Shown here: piece after piece, positions 5,435 to 13,166 of the stretch
Position numbering within the stretch: position 1 is the stretch's first letter
Layout of the letters: each line of letters opens with the position of its first letter
Source of the DNA: Eubacterium sp. CAG:786
GTDB taxonomy: Bacteria; Bacillota; Clostridia; Oscillospirales; Ruminococcaceae
Direction of reading: 5' to 3'
Length of the DNA: 18,479 nt
Assembly: GCA_000432175.1 (NCBI GenBank)
Contig: HF989487.1
Coordinates: forward strand, 1-18,479
Translations under genes and position numbers: made by a program
The notes under the pieces: generated by a model
Told to the model about the DNA's origin: nothing
Databases searched by the model: none
Seen by the model: the letters and a program-made list of their open reading frames with translations, nothing else

Positions 5435-5516
5435 ATAAGGGAAATTATTCTGTACGATTCTGACAGAATTAAAACAGTCAGTTCTGATTTGCACAGAAAT
5501 ATAAGGAGGAATTTTG

Positions 5517-8282
5517 GTGGCAAAGAAACTAACCAAACCAATAGCGCTGTTTTTTACGGTATTTGCTGTACTTGTGGCGGCGCTGCTGTATTTCGGCGCG
5601 CTTGACATAACGACAAGCGCAGCATGGGACGGAAAGACCACCGCAGGATTTGGCGGCGACGGTTCGGAAGCAAGTCCGTTCGAGATAGCAAACGGCGAAC
5701 AGCTCGCTAACCTTGCAAAAACGGTAAACGAAGGCGAAACCTATTCAGGCCAATTTTTCAAGCTGACCGCCAATATCGACCTCGGTGAAAATGAATGGAC
5801 GCCGATAGGTGGAGAGAATAATTACTTTGAAGGTACATTCGACGGCAACGGGTATACCGTGTCGAACTTCACAATAAACAAGCCGGAAGAAAGCTACATA
5901 GGTCTGTTTGGATATAACAAAGGAACAATAATGAATCTCGGCGTTGAAAAAGCTGAGATAAGCGGATCCGTTAGGGTTGGCGGCGTGTGCGGATATAACT
6001 ACGGCACTATTAAGAACTGCTATAACACCGGTGCTGTCAGCGGAACCATTAGTGTTATCGGCGGCGTGTGCGGATTTAACACCGGCTACAACAATACTAT
6101 CACAAACTGCTATAACGCAAGCACAGTCAACGGGAAAAACAGTGCCGGCAGCGTGTGCGGATACAGCAACGATGAAACTGTCACCAACTGCTATTACAAC
6201 AAGGATTTCTGCGCGGTCGGCGGAATAAAAGGCAGCGATGTTGATGGCTCTGCAACGGGACTTACCTCCGAGGAGCTTTGCAATGGCACGCTCGACAACC
6301 TTGCAGGCTTTGAAAAGAGCGTTTGGGAACCTGGCAAATCCTTCGGTGTAAAGGCCACGGAAGGCAGGTTCGGCACAATAACTTATACTTATCCGAGCCT
6401 TATAGGTGTAGGTTCAGCTGCGACACCGGATATCCCGGTCTACAATTTCGGCACAAGCGATTCTTCCGAATGGCAGCGCTTCACCGAAATCACCACGGCG
6501 GATCAGTTCAAGGCTATCGGCGAGGACAAAACAAGCTGGGGCAAAAACTATGTTCTCGGCAATGATATTGTTTTTGAGGACGGCACAGAGCTGACTCCTA
6601 TCGGCAACTCCGCCAAACCTTTCACAGGCAAATTCAGCGGCAACGGGCATACCGTGTCGAACTTCACAATAAACAAGCCGAACATAAACAACATAGGTCT
6701 GTTCGGAAAAAACAAAGGAACAATAATGAATCTCGGCGTTGAAAACGCTGAGATAAACGGATACAATTATGTTGGCGGCGTGTGCGGATATAATTACGGC
6801 ACGATTCAGAATTGCTATAACACCGGCGCGGTCAATGGAGATAATGATGTTGGCGGCGTGTGCGGACATAATAGCGGCACGATTAAGAATTGCTATAACA
6901 CCGGCGCGGTCAGCGGGACCGGCAGGTCAAGTGCAAATATCGGCGGCGTGTGCGGATATAATTATTCTGGCAGCACGATTAAGGACTGCTATAACACCGG
7001 CGCGGTCAGCGGGACCAGGTGTGTCGGCGGTGTGTGCGGATATAATAATAAGGGCGGCACTATTCAGAACTGCTATAACACAGGAACAGTCAGCGGAACT
7101 GATGAGTATGTCGGCGGCGTGTGCGGAGATAATTATCGCGGCACGATTCAGAATTGCTATAACGCCGGCACAGTCAAAGGAAACGGTGGACAGATCGGCG
7201 GCGTGTGCGGATATAACCCCAGCGGAACTATCACAAATTGCTATTACAACAAGGATATCTGCACGGTCGGCGGAATAAAAGGCAGCGATGTTGATGGCTC
7301 TGCAACGGGACTTACAACGTTCCAGATGACGGACGGCAAGGCGCTTGAAACAATGGGCTTTGGCGCAGACTGGAGCAAGAAGAATATCGACAAGGAAAAC
7401 AGCATTGCATACTATCCCGACCTGGCTGTATTTGCAGACGACAAGCCCTCGGTAAAATACGAAACCAAGCTTGTTATCGAGCCTGCCGACAAAAACGCAG
7501 AATACAAGTACGGCGATGATGTAAAATTCAACGTTTCGGCTCTTGTAAAGTTTGACGGCATGGCTGATTTTGCGGCGGATACCACCGCAGTCACAAAAAG
7601 CAAGGGCAGCTTTAAAGTTACCGTTGACGGCGAACCCGTTGTTGACAGCATGGATATTTTCGATAATACCACGGCTGAGGCTGTCATTCCCTCAATAAAA
7701 ATCATAGGCGACAAGACTTTCATGCTTGTATATGACGGCACAAATTCGGCGTATATCGCAAGCGGCACGGCGACCTGCAAGGTCTCCATTGCAAAGCTTG
7801 ACCTCACAGAGGACGATTTCACTTTCACTGAGCCGACAACGCTTATCTACGACGGCATGGCAAAGGAAGCAACTGTAACCGCGAATGACGGTATAACAGG
7901 CGTTGGCGAAATCACCGTGAAGTATTACGCCGGCGACACTGAGGCCCAGCCGATAGACGCGGGCGTTTACACGGTAAAAATCGACGTTGCCGAGGGTGAT
8001 TTCTGCAAATCCGCCCACGACCTCACAGCAGATGACTGGAAGTTCACTATCGCCAAGGGAACACAGACCGTCACAGCAGACGACGTTACTCTGACCTACG
8101 GCGAAACAGGAAAAATCACAGCTTCCACTGACAGAGACGGCGCGATTTCCTACGAAGTAAAAACAGGCGATGATGTAATAAGCGTTGCGGCTGACGGAAC
8201 TATCACGGCTCTGAAAGCGGGCACGGTACGGCTACCGTTGAAATCACAGCGGCGGAAACTGATACTTACACAAAGGCTGTAA
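5517..8282 (+). CDS. Secreted GLUG-repeat / Ig-like surface protein, truncated by a frameshift
   Basis: The GTG at 5517 lies 7 bases after AGGAGG and is preferred over the TTG one codon earlier. The 921-residue product opens with a signal peptide (AKKLTK, a long hydrophobic core, cleavage near ITTSA-AW). Two blocks of GLUG repeats follow. Block 1 (about 118-235) has one GLFGYNKGTIMNL unit and three Cys units; block 2 (about 385-600) has one GLF unit and six Cys units of the form VGGVCGYN-GTI-NCYNTGAV. Each block is preceded by a TPIGG/TPIGN strand region and closed by the same cap (GGIKGSDVDGSATGLT). Residues 640-900 are Ig-like modules. GLUG proteins form beta-helices on the cell surface, often as adhesins. 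A 5-base insertion at 8226-8230 shifts the frame and ends the protein after 20 aberrant residues. No anchor or dockerin remains on this fragment. Confidence 0.8.
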   Translation: MAKKLTKPIALFFTVFAVLVAALLYFGALDITTSAAWDGKTTAGFGGDGSEASPFEIANGEQLANLAKTVNEGETYSGQFFKLTANIDLGENEWTPIGGENNYFEGTFDGNGYTVSNFTINKPEESYIGLFGYNKGTIMNLGVEKAEISGSVRVGGVCGYNYGTIKNCYNTGAVSGTISVIGGVCGFNTGYNNTITNCYNASTVNGKNSAGSVCGYSNDETVTNCYYNKDFCAVGGIKGSDVDGSATGLTSEELCNGTLDNLAGFEKSVWEPGKSFGVKATEGRFGTITYTYPSLIGVGSAATPDIPVYNFGTSDSSEWQRFTEITTADQFKAIGEDKTSWGKNYVLGNDIVFEDGTELTPIGNSAKPFTGKFSGNGHTVSNFTINKPNINNIGLFGKNKGTIMNLGVENAEINGYNYVGGVCGYNYGTIQNCYNTGAVNGDNDVGGVCGHNSGTIKNCYNTGAVSGTGRSSANIGGVCGYNYSGSTIKDCYNTGAVSGTRCVGGVCGYNNKGGTIQNCYNTGTVSGTDEYVGGVCGDNYRGTIQNCYNAGTVKGNGGQIGGVCGYNPSGTITNCYYNKDICTVGGIKGSDVDGSATGLTTFQMTDGKALETMGFGADWSKKNIDKENSIAYYPDLAVFADDKPSVKYETKLVIEPADKNAEYKYGDDVKFNVSALVKFDGMADFAADTTAVTKSKGSFKVTVDGEPVVDSMDIFDNTTAEAVIPSIKIIGDKTFMLVYDGTNSAYIASGTATCKVSIAKLDLTEDDFTFTEPTTLIYDGMAKEATVTANDGITGVGEITVKYYAGDTEAQPIDAGVYTVKIDVAEGDFCKSAHDLTADDWKFTIAKGTQTVTADDVTLTYGETGKITASTDRDGAISYEVKTGDDVISVAADGTITALKAGTVRLPLKSQRRKLILTQRL
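5955..7265 (+). repeat. GLUG repeat array, two homologous blocks
   Basis: Repeats of about 66-90 bases with the shared words GGCGGCGTGTGCGGATATAA and AACTGCTATAACACCGG. Long identical words occur between block 1 (5955-6290) and block 2 (6700-7315), including the ends of both, which indicates duplication of a whole block followed by expansion of single repeats in block 2. Confidence 0.85.
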
Positions 8283-9200
8283 AGGCAGTAACCGTTACCG
8301 TAAACAAGGCGGCTGTCAAGATAACCGCAAAGAGCTATACAATAAAGGTCGGCGCGGCTCTCCCCGCTTATGATTACGAAGTTACAGGGCTTGTGAACGG
8401 CGAAGCGCTCCCGATCACGGTTACAATTTCCTGCACAGCGGCGGACAGCAATACAGCGGGTACTTTCCCGATCACAGTAAGCGGTGCAGCTGACAGCGAT
8501 AACTACACATTCAGCTACATAAACGGCAAAACGGCGACGGCGCGATTTCCTATGCAGTTACGGCTGGCTCTGACGTTATCAGCGTAGCGGCTGACGGAAC
8601 TATCACGGCTCTGAAAGCGGGCACGGCGACCGTTGAAATCACAGCGGCGGAAACCGCAAATTACGCCCCGTCAACCAAGACGGTCAATGTTACTGTAAGC
8701 AAGGTTTCTGTAACCATTATAGCAAACAGCTACACAATAAAGGTCGGCGATAACCTCCCCGCTTATGATTACGAGGTTACGGGTCTTGTGAACGGCGATG
8801 CGCTCCCGATAGATGTGACTATCTCCTGCGCGGCTGACGGAAAGACTGCGGGCGAATTCCCGATCACTGTTTCCGGCGTGGCTGACAGCGATAACTACAC
8901 ATTCAGCTACACAAACGGCACGCTGATAGTCAGCAACAAGGAAACCCAGACCATCACGGCAGACGACGTTACCCTGACCTACGGCGAAACAGGTAAAATC
9001 TCAGCAACAATAAACGGCGACGGTGCGATCTCCTACGCAGTAAAAACAGGCGATGATATAATAAGCGTTGCGGCTGACGGAACAATCACGGCTCTGAAAA
9101 CTGGTACGGCGACCGTTGAAATCACAGCGGCTGAGACCGATACTTACGCAAAGGCTGTCAAGGCAGTAACCGTTACCGTAAACAAGGCGGCTGTAACTAA
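8063..9200 (+). repeat. Ig-like (Big_2/MBG type) module repeats at DNA level
   Basis: Near-identical words recur at 8063 and 8942 (CAGACGACGTTAC, CTGACCTACGGCGAAACAGG) and at 8160, 8590 and 9060 (GCGGCTGACGGAAC). Three partial units are visible; the middle one lacks its first third. All three frame breaks of the locus fall in or at the edge of this array. Confidence 0.8.
8231..8587 (+). pseudogene. Ig-like module fragment of the surface protein (second frame)
   Basis: From 8231 the sequence continues the upstream protein in a different frame: ATVEITAAETDTYTKAVKAV, then KSYTIKVGAALPAYDYEVTG and PITVSGAADSDNYTFSYING. There is no start signal of its own. Near 8528 homology jumps to a later point of the module and the frame changes again, producing a stop at 8585. 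It is a middle piece of one broken gene rather than a separate gene. Confidence 0.75.
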
Positions 9201-9252
9201 CGGTTACAGTGGGCATGGGGGTGATAGCAAACGCTTACACTTACAATTATGA
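8530..9252 (+). pseudogene. Ig-like module fragment of the surface protein (third frame)
   Basis: An open frame of 240 codons starting at NGDGAISYAV and running through two Ig-like modules: DGTITALKAGTATVEITAAE, SYTIKVGDNLPAYDYEVTG, then QTITADDVTLTYGETGKISA. Around 9195 the homology ends and the frame runs out in unrelated residues, because the DNA switches to the body of the dockerin gene in another frame. No ribosome binding site supports independent translation; an ATG at 8788 is internal to a module. Confidence 0.75.
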
Positions 9253-11731
9253 TGAAACTTCCGGAGGCGGTTACGGTATTTTGGGGGATGACAAAGTCAA
9301 AATAGGAAAGGACAATTTCCGAAAAGGCTATGATTTTGAATTTTCAAAGGAAAACTCTGCGCTGAAGCAGGCGGTAAGATTTAAACTGAGCGTTGATATC
9401 AAAGACTTCAATGCAACCAAGGATTTTCCTTGTATACCTGCGAAAGCAACCCTCAGTTTCGGCGGGTACGATGAAAACGGCAACAAGGTTGAAATCGGTC
9501 AACTTGTGAAAAATGAGGCTTATTCCGGCGACCTGGAATATTCTCTTGATAATGATAAAATGGCAAGCGGAAAGTTCTGGATGGAGCTTGAGGATCAGTC
9601 ATACTCAAGCATTGAGTTTAAGTCCATAAAGTTCTACGACAAGGACGACCACTGCATACTCTACGGCTGCGCGCAGGAATTGTATTGGAATGAGGATAAG
9701 TGGAAGAATTATGGTCAGTGGACGTTCTATCAGCTTAAAGGTCCCAGACCGATAATTTCGGGTATTCAGAATGACGACGGCACCTATGCGATGAACGCAG
9801 AAGTCGTGTCAGGCGGTTTGGCGATGTCGGTAGAAACAAGCAACGACGCAAAATCAGACATATGCAAATTTGAACTTAGTAATGCTGTACAGATCTTCAC
9901 CATGAACGGCGCCGATGTAACCGGTAAACAGCAGCTCGCATTTAATTCAGCCGAGGGGGCAAACAACGAGTACAAATTTGTATCCGGTGCGTCCGTTGTT
10001 CTTAAGGATACCCGAAATCTCGACGCGGACGGTAAACCTACGGAAATTGAGCTTTACAGCGTCAGCACCGAGCAGACCGTAAAGATTGAAAAGATGAAGA
10101 TCGAGGCGGGCGAGCCTCAGCTTTTGGGCGAACTCCCAACAATAAGCTACGGCGATTATAAAAGCGCCGATGAGCTTCTTGAAGCGTTAAACAATGCCAC
10201 TCGCGATAAAAACTTCGATGCTCCGAACGTTGAGGGCGCTTTTGTGGACAGCTCCGTTACGGACGATACCGCGCTTTCCAGCAGGGCTTTGATCACCAGC
10301 ACTGACGGAAGCAGGAAAGTGATTGCAAAGGTGGTTTACGACGAAGTATCGGGTTTTGACCCCGCTTCGCACAAGGCGCAGACGATCACGCTGAAGGCTC
10401 ATGTCGAGGCGAACGACATTGAATTTAAGGACGGCACAGTCAGGTTTGAGAAGGAGATGAACTGCAGCGCCGATTATATCGACAGCGTAAAAATCAGCAA
10501 TCTGCCCAGGACAGACTACGAATACCGCGAGGATCTTGACCTCTCGGGCGGCGAACTGACGATCACCTACAACAGCGGCGACACGGAAACCGTACCTATG
10601 ACAGACGCAAGGGTTTCTGCAGGCGGATTTTACGGCGCAAACGGAGAGTTCCCCGCATACAACTCCGAGGTTGAAGTAACTGTTACATACACCGCCGAAG
10701 ACGGCGTTTACGACCCTGCCCGCGCGGACGGAGCAAAGTTCTCTGAAACATTTACGGTATCCATCAGGGATCTTTCTAAGCTTGACGCTCCTGTTATCAC
10801 ACCCAACGGAGGCACGTTCAGAGGTTCCGTTGAGGTAAGCATTACGGCGCAGGAAGGCGCAACGATTTTCTACACCATCGACGGCTCTGATCCGACGGCG
10901 AACAGCATTAAATACACGGCTCCCTTTACTATCACGCAAGGCACGACCGTAAAGGCTGTTGCAATTAAAGAAAATTGCCACGACAGCGAGATCGCAACTG
11001 CTGAATTTACCAGGCGTTCTGGTGGAAGCGGCGGCAGCGGTGGAAGTGGCGGAATACACACCAGACCTGTCTCTCAGGAATTTAACTGGGATGATACCTA
11101 TAACTATCTTATCAAGCTTCCAGATAACAGCACCGCGAATATATCTCTAAGCGGCAACACCACTGTTTCTGAAAAGGTCGTAGGCGTTATAAAGGACAAA
11201 AAACTCACTGTGGAGTTTGTGTATGACAGCGTTAAGAGCTGGGTAATACACGGTGAGAATGTCGGCACAGTTTCTGCGGCTGAGCTTGCGATATCCAACG
11301 GAAATGCAGACAGAAGCTCACTCCGCGGCGTGTTCGGAGTCAATCTTAAAGTAGATGGCACAAACGTTCCGGCGCAGCTGAAGCTAAACTTCCGCGATGC
11401 ATTTGCAGAACAGTTTGCAAACGTTTATAAGATGAACGACGGAGTCCTCCAGTTCCATGACTGCGTAAAAGTCGGCAAGGACGGCTCTGTAATCATTTCC
11501 GGAACTGACGCGGCCGGCGAATATGTCGTGATGGTGTGCGAATTCAGCGACCTTCCGGGCGACGCCGATAACGACGGCATACTCAGCGCGCTGGACTCCT
11601 CTGCGATACTCAAGCAGATAGTAGGCAAGGCGAAATCTGCGAACTCAGTTATGTGCGACTTCGACGGCAATGGAAATGTCAATGCCATGGACGCTTCTGC
11701 AATTCTGAAAAGAATAGCTTGTTTGATTTAA
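9206..11731 (+). CDS. Secreted dockerin type I protein, body (5' end separated, see 5150)
   Basis: Residues are counted from the GTG at 9209. The first 8 residues (VGMGVIAN) plus Ala are the tail of a signal peptide, ending in the cleavage site ANA-YTYN, so the GTG is not a natural start and no ribosome binding site precedes it. About 520 residues of unrecognised beta-rich sequence follow. Residues about 524-600 match a chitobiase C-terminal-like domain (ITPNGGTFRGSVEVSI, ATIFYTIDGSDPT, TVKAVAIKENCHDSEIATAEF). A GGSGGSGGSGG linker lies at about 605-616, then a domain of about 160 residues. Residues 783-839 are a type I dockerin with two calcium loops (DADNDGILSALD and DFDGNGNVNAMD). Dockerins plug proteins into cohesin scaffoldins of a cellulosome or related assembly. 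No catalytic domain is recognised, so the role may be binding or adhesion. Confidence 0.85.
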   Translation, partial: TVGMGVIANAYTYNYDETSGGGYGILGDDKVKIGKDNFRKGYDFEFSKENSALKQAVRFKLSVDIKDFNATKDFPCIPAKATLSFGGYDENGNKVEIGQLVKNEAYSGDLEYSLDNDKMASGKFWMELEDQSYSSIEFKSIKFYDKDDHCILYGCAQELYWNEDKWKNYGQWTFYQLKGPRPIISGIQNDDGTYAMNAEVVSGGLAMSVETSNDAKSDICKFELSNAVQIFTMNGADVTGKQQLAFNSAEGANNEYKFVSGASVVLKDTRNLDADGKPTEIELYSVSTEQTVKIEKMKIEAGEPQLLGELPTISYGDYKSADELLEALNNATRDKNFDAPNVEGAFVDSSVTDDTALSSRALITSTDGSRKVIAKVVYDEVSGFDPASHKAQTITLKAHVEANDIEFKDGTVRFEKEMNCSADYIDSVKISNLPRTDYEYREDLDLSGGELTITYNSGDTETVPMTDARVSAGGFYGANGEFPAYNSEVEVTVTYTAEDGVYDPARADGAKFSETFTVSIRDLSKLDAPVITPNGGTFRGSVEVSITAQEGATIFYTIDGSDPTANSIKYTAPFTITQGTTVKAVAIKENCHDSEIATAEFTRRSGGSGGSGGSGGIHTRPVSQEFNWDDTYNYLIKLPDNSTANISLSGNTTVSEKVVGVIKDKKLTVEFVYDSVKSWVIHGENVGTVSAAELAISNGNADRSSLRGVFGVNLKVDGTNVPAQLKLNFRDAFAEQFANVYKMNDGVLQFHDCVKVGKDGSVIISGTDAAGEYVVMVCEFSDLPGDADNDGILSALDSSAILKQIVGKAKSANSVMCDFDGNGNVNAMDASAILKRIACLI

Positions 11732-11742
11732 ATTGTCTTTAT

Positions 11743-11772
11743 CCTCCCCTGCCAGCGCAGGGGAGGTTTTTT
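11743..11772 (+). terminator. Terminator of the dockerin-protein gene
   Basis: CCTCCCCTG pairs with CAGGGGAGG around CCAGCG, followed by six T; it starts 11 bases after the stop. Confidence 0.95.
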
Positions 11773-11803
11773 CACGTGATGTTGTAGAAAGTCACCTCTA
11801 ATT

Positions 11804-12325
11804 TTAGTATTCAATGCCGCGCCGCGCCTGAATCCCCTTTTCATACGGGTGCCTGATGCATTTTATCTCGCTTACATAATCAGCGGACTGCAGGAATATT
11901 TCCGCGGGGTCGCGCCCGGTTATCACAAGTTCAGCATTACCGGGCTTTTCGGTCAGGAATGCTTCTGCTGCACGTCTGTCGAGCGCATTCAGCGAATACG
12001 CCGCATTGAACTCGTCAATGATCAGCATGTCAACGCTTCCGCTGCGAACCATTCCGTAGCCGCTCGCAAGCATTTCATCGTGGCAGCTCCGGAGTGCGTT
12101 CCTGTTTTCCTCGCTCATATTGAACCAGAAGCCGTAATTCCGCTCGCAGCGTTCCAGCGTTATGCCGGGTATATTCCGCAGCACCGCGAGTTCAGCCGTG
12201 TCAGTGCCTTTCAGCAGCTGGATAATGTGCACCCGCATTCCTGCGCCGGCCGCCCTTATTGCAAGCCCGATGGCTGCCGTCGTCTTCCCTTTCCCGTCGC
12301 CGCAATAAATATGCAAAAATCCCAT
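11804..12325 (-). CDS. cobO: Corrinoid (cob(I)alamin) adenosyltransferase, CobO/BtuR type
   Basis: A 173-residue cytoplasmic enzyme that transfers the adenosyl group of ATP to the cobalt of cob(I)alamin or its precursors, giving the coenzyme B12 form. The family P-loop is at residues 9-16 (GDGKGKTT); further family marks are VHIIQLLKG, the Walker-B-like MLIIDEFNAA, LVITGRDP and the characteristic C-terminal HPYEKGIQARRGIEY. Length is normal for the family. The ATG at 12325 follows AAGGAG. It lies 12 bases after the SHOCT-protein gene on the same strand and has no promoter of its own, so the two are probably co-transcribed. No other cobalamin gene or cobalamin riboswitch is nearby, so it may serve salvage of corrinoids. 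Confidence 0.95.
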   Translation of the reverse strand: MGFLHIYCGDGKGKTTAAIGLAIRAAGAGMRVHIIQLLKGTDTAELAVLRNIPGITLERCERNYGFWFNMSEENRNALRSCHDEMLASGYGMVRSGSVDMLIIDEFNAAYSLNALDRRAAEAFLTEKPGNAELVITGRDPAEIFLQSADYVSEIKCIRHPYEKGIQARRGIEY

Positions 12326-12337
12326 GCGTTCTCCTTT

Positions 12338-13063
12338 TCATTTTCCTACCGCGTCCAGCAGTCTGCGCTTTATCTCGTCAAATTCCTGCTGAGTTATCGT
12401 CCCATCGTCAAGCAGCGCCCTGTACCGCTGCAATTCGCTCACCGGGTCCGGCTTGGCTGCCTGCGGGTTTGCGGGTTTTCTGCGGAGTTCGCGCTGTATT
12501 TTCGCTACCTCTTCCCTGACTTCATTTTCCATGGTTTTGGTCAGGCAGCGTTTGCACTTTCCGTTTCTGTATATTTTCATTATCATCTTTTGGGAGAAAG
12601 GTATCTCAAATGTTTCAAGCCAGGGCAGCGTGGTTTTCAGCACGATTCTGTGATTATAATGATTTTCGTTAGTCACTTCTATTGCTTTGCCGGAACATGC
12701 GCCTAATATCGCGCCTTCCGTCCCCATCAATGCACCGCCTATAAAAGTTCGGATAGTCGACCCCGGTCTTATAACATCGACATCGACATGAACATTATAC
12801 TTCAATTGGATAGAACGTATCTTGCTGAACGGTATGACTGCGCAGTCTGTAAACAGCTCCGGACGAAACAGACGCCGTTGGTGATCAACTGAAAACATAA
12901 GTTCTGCGATAAATTCAGGCTTATAGTCAACATGGACCGCACCGCGCCTGAGCACCTTTTTAAATTCATTTCTCTTTCTGCATTTCTTTGCAATCAGAAC
13001 CCAAACAGGAATATTTATCGCCAGAACAACGATCAAAGGTATAGCATATACCAAATTTTCCAT
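12338..13063 (-). CDS. Membrane-anchored protein with C-terminal SHOCT domain
   Basis: A protein of 241 residues. Residues about 3-24 form one transmembrane helix (LVYAIPLIVVLAINIPVWVL) followed by a basic KKCRKRNEFKK. The middle has beta-rich sequence with a FIGGALMGTEGAILGACSG glycine-rich stretch that may pack against or insert into the membrane. The C-terminal 30 residues are a SHOCT domain (LQRYRALLDDGTITQQEFDE), a short oligomerisation helix pair common on membrane-linked proteins of unknown role. I chose the ATG at 13063 over an upstream TTG at 13075, because transcription from the promoter should begin near 13073. First gene of a two-gene unit with cobO; no functional link is evident. 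Confidence 0.75.
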   Translation of the reverse strand: MENLVYAIPLIVVLAINIPVWVLIAKKCRKRNEFKKVLRRGAVHVDYKPEFIAELMFSVDHQRRLFRPELFTDCAVIPFSKIRSIQLKYNVHVDVDVIRPGSTIRTFIGGALMGTEGAILGACSGKAIEVTNENHYNHRIVLKTTLPWLETFEIPFSQKMIMKIYRNGKCKRCLTKTMENEVREEVAKIQRELRRKPANPQAAKPDPVSELQRYRALLDDGTITQQEFDEIKRRLLDAVGK

Positions 13064-13079
13064 AATATCACCCAACTAC

Positions 13080-13108
13080 ATTATACATCCTTATATTAAA
13101 AAGGTCAA
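13080..13108 (-). promoter_or_regulatory. Promoter of the SHOCT-protein / cobO unit
   Basis: Minus strand TTGACC (13108-13103), a 17-base spacer and TATAAT (13085-13080). The leader before the ATG at 13063 would be only about 10 bases. Confidence 0.8.
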
Positions 13109-13135
13109 GCGGAAACTGCGCTGAATAAGATGCAG

Positions 13136-13159
13136 AAAAGGGCAAGCCGAAGCCTGCCC
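13136..13159 (-). terminator. Terminator of the blaI-blaR1 unit
   Basis: On the minus strand GGGCAGGC-TTCG-GCTTGCCC followed by TTTT, with a stable UUCG tetraloop, starting 8 bases after the blaR1 stop. Confidence 0.9.
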
Positions 13160-13166
13160 CGTATAA

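Larger units (their letters stand above)
5212..5439 (+). repeat. Duplicated segment, copy B
   Basis: Diverged second copy of 4888-5109, with the same elements in the same order. The coding part is nearly identical, while the non-coding part varies except in the hairpin, direct repeat and promoter, so those parts appear to be conserved for function. Confidence 0.85.

Noticed and set aside
6760..7265. CRISPR-like array
   Set aside because: The repeats are coding, in frame and variable in length (GLUG units), with no unique spacers of constant size and no cas genes.
5955..9200. Diversity-generating retroelement variable region
   Set aside because: No reverse transcriptase, no template repeat and no adenine-specific substitution pattern; differences between repeats are ordinary codon changes and indels.
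10187..11059. Minus-strand open frame of 290 codons
   Set aside because: Antisense to the dockerin protein body, whose sense frame has clear domains; no ribosome binding site and no recognisable motif.
11849..12706. Plus-strand open frame of 285 codons
   Set aside because: Runs antisense across cobO and the SHOCT gene, both of which are well supported on the minus strand.
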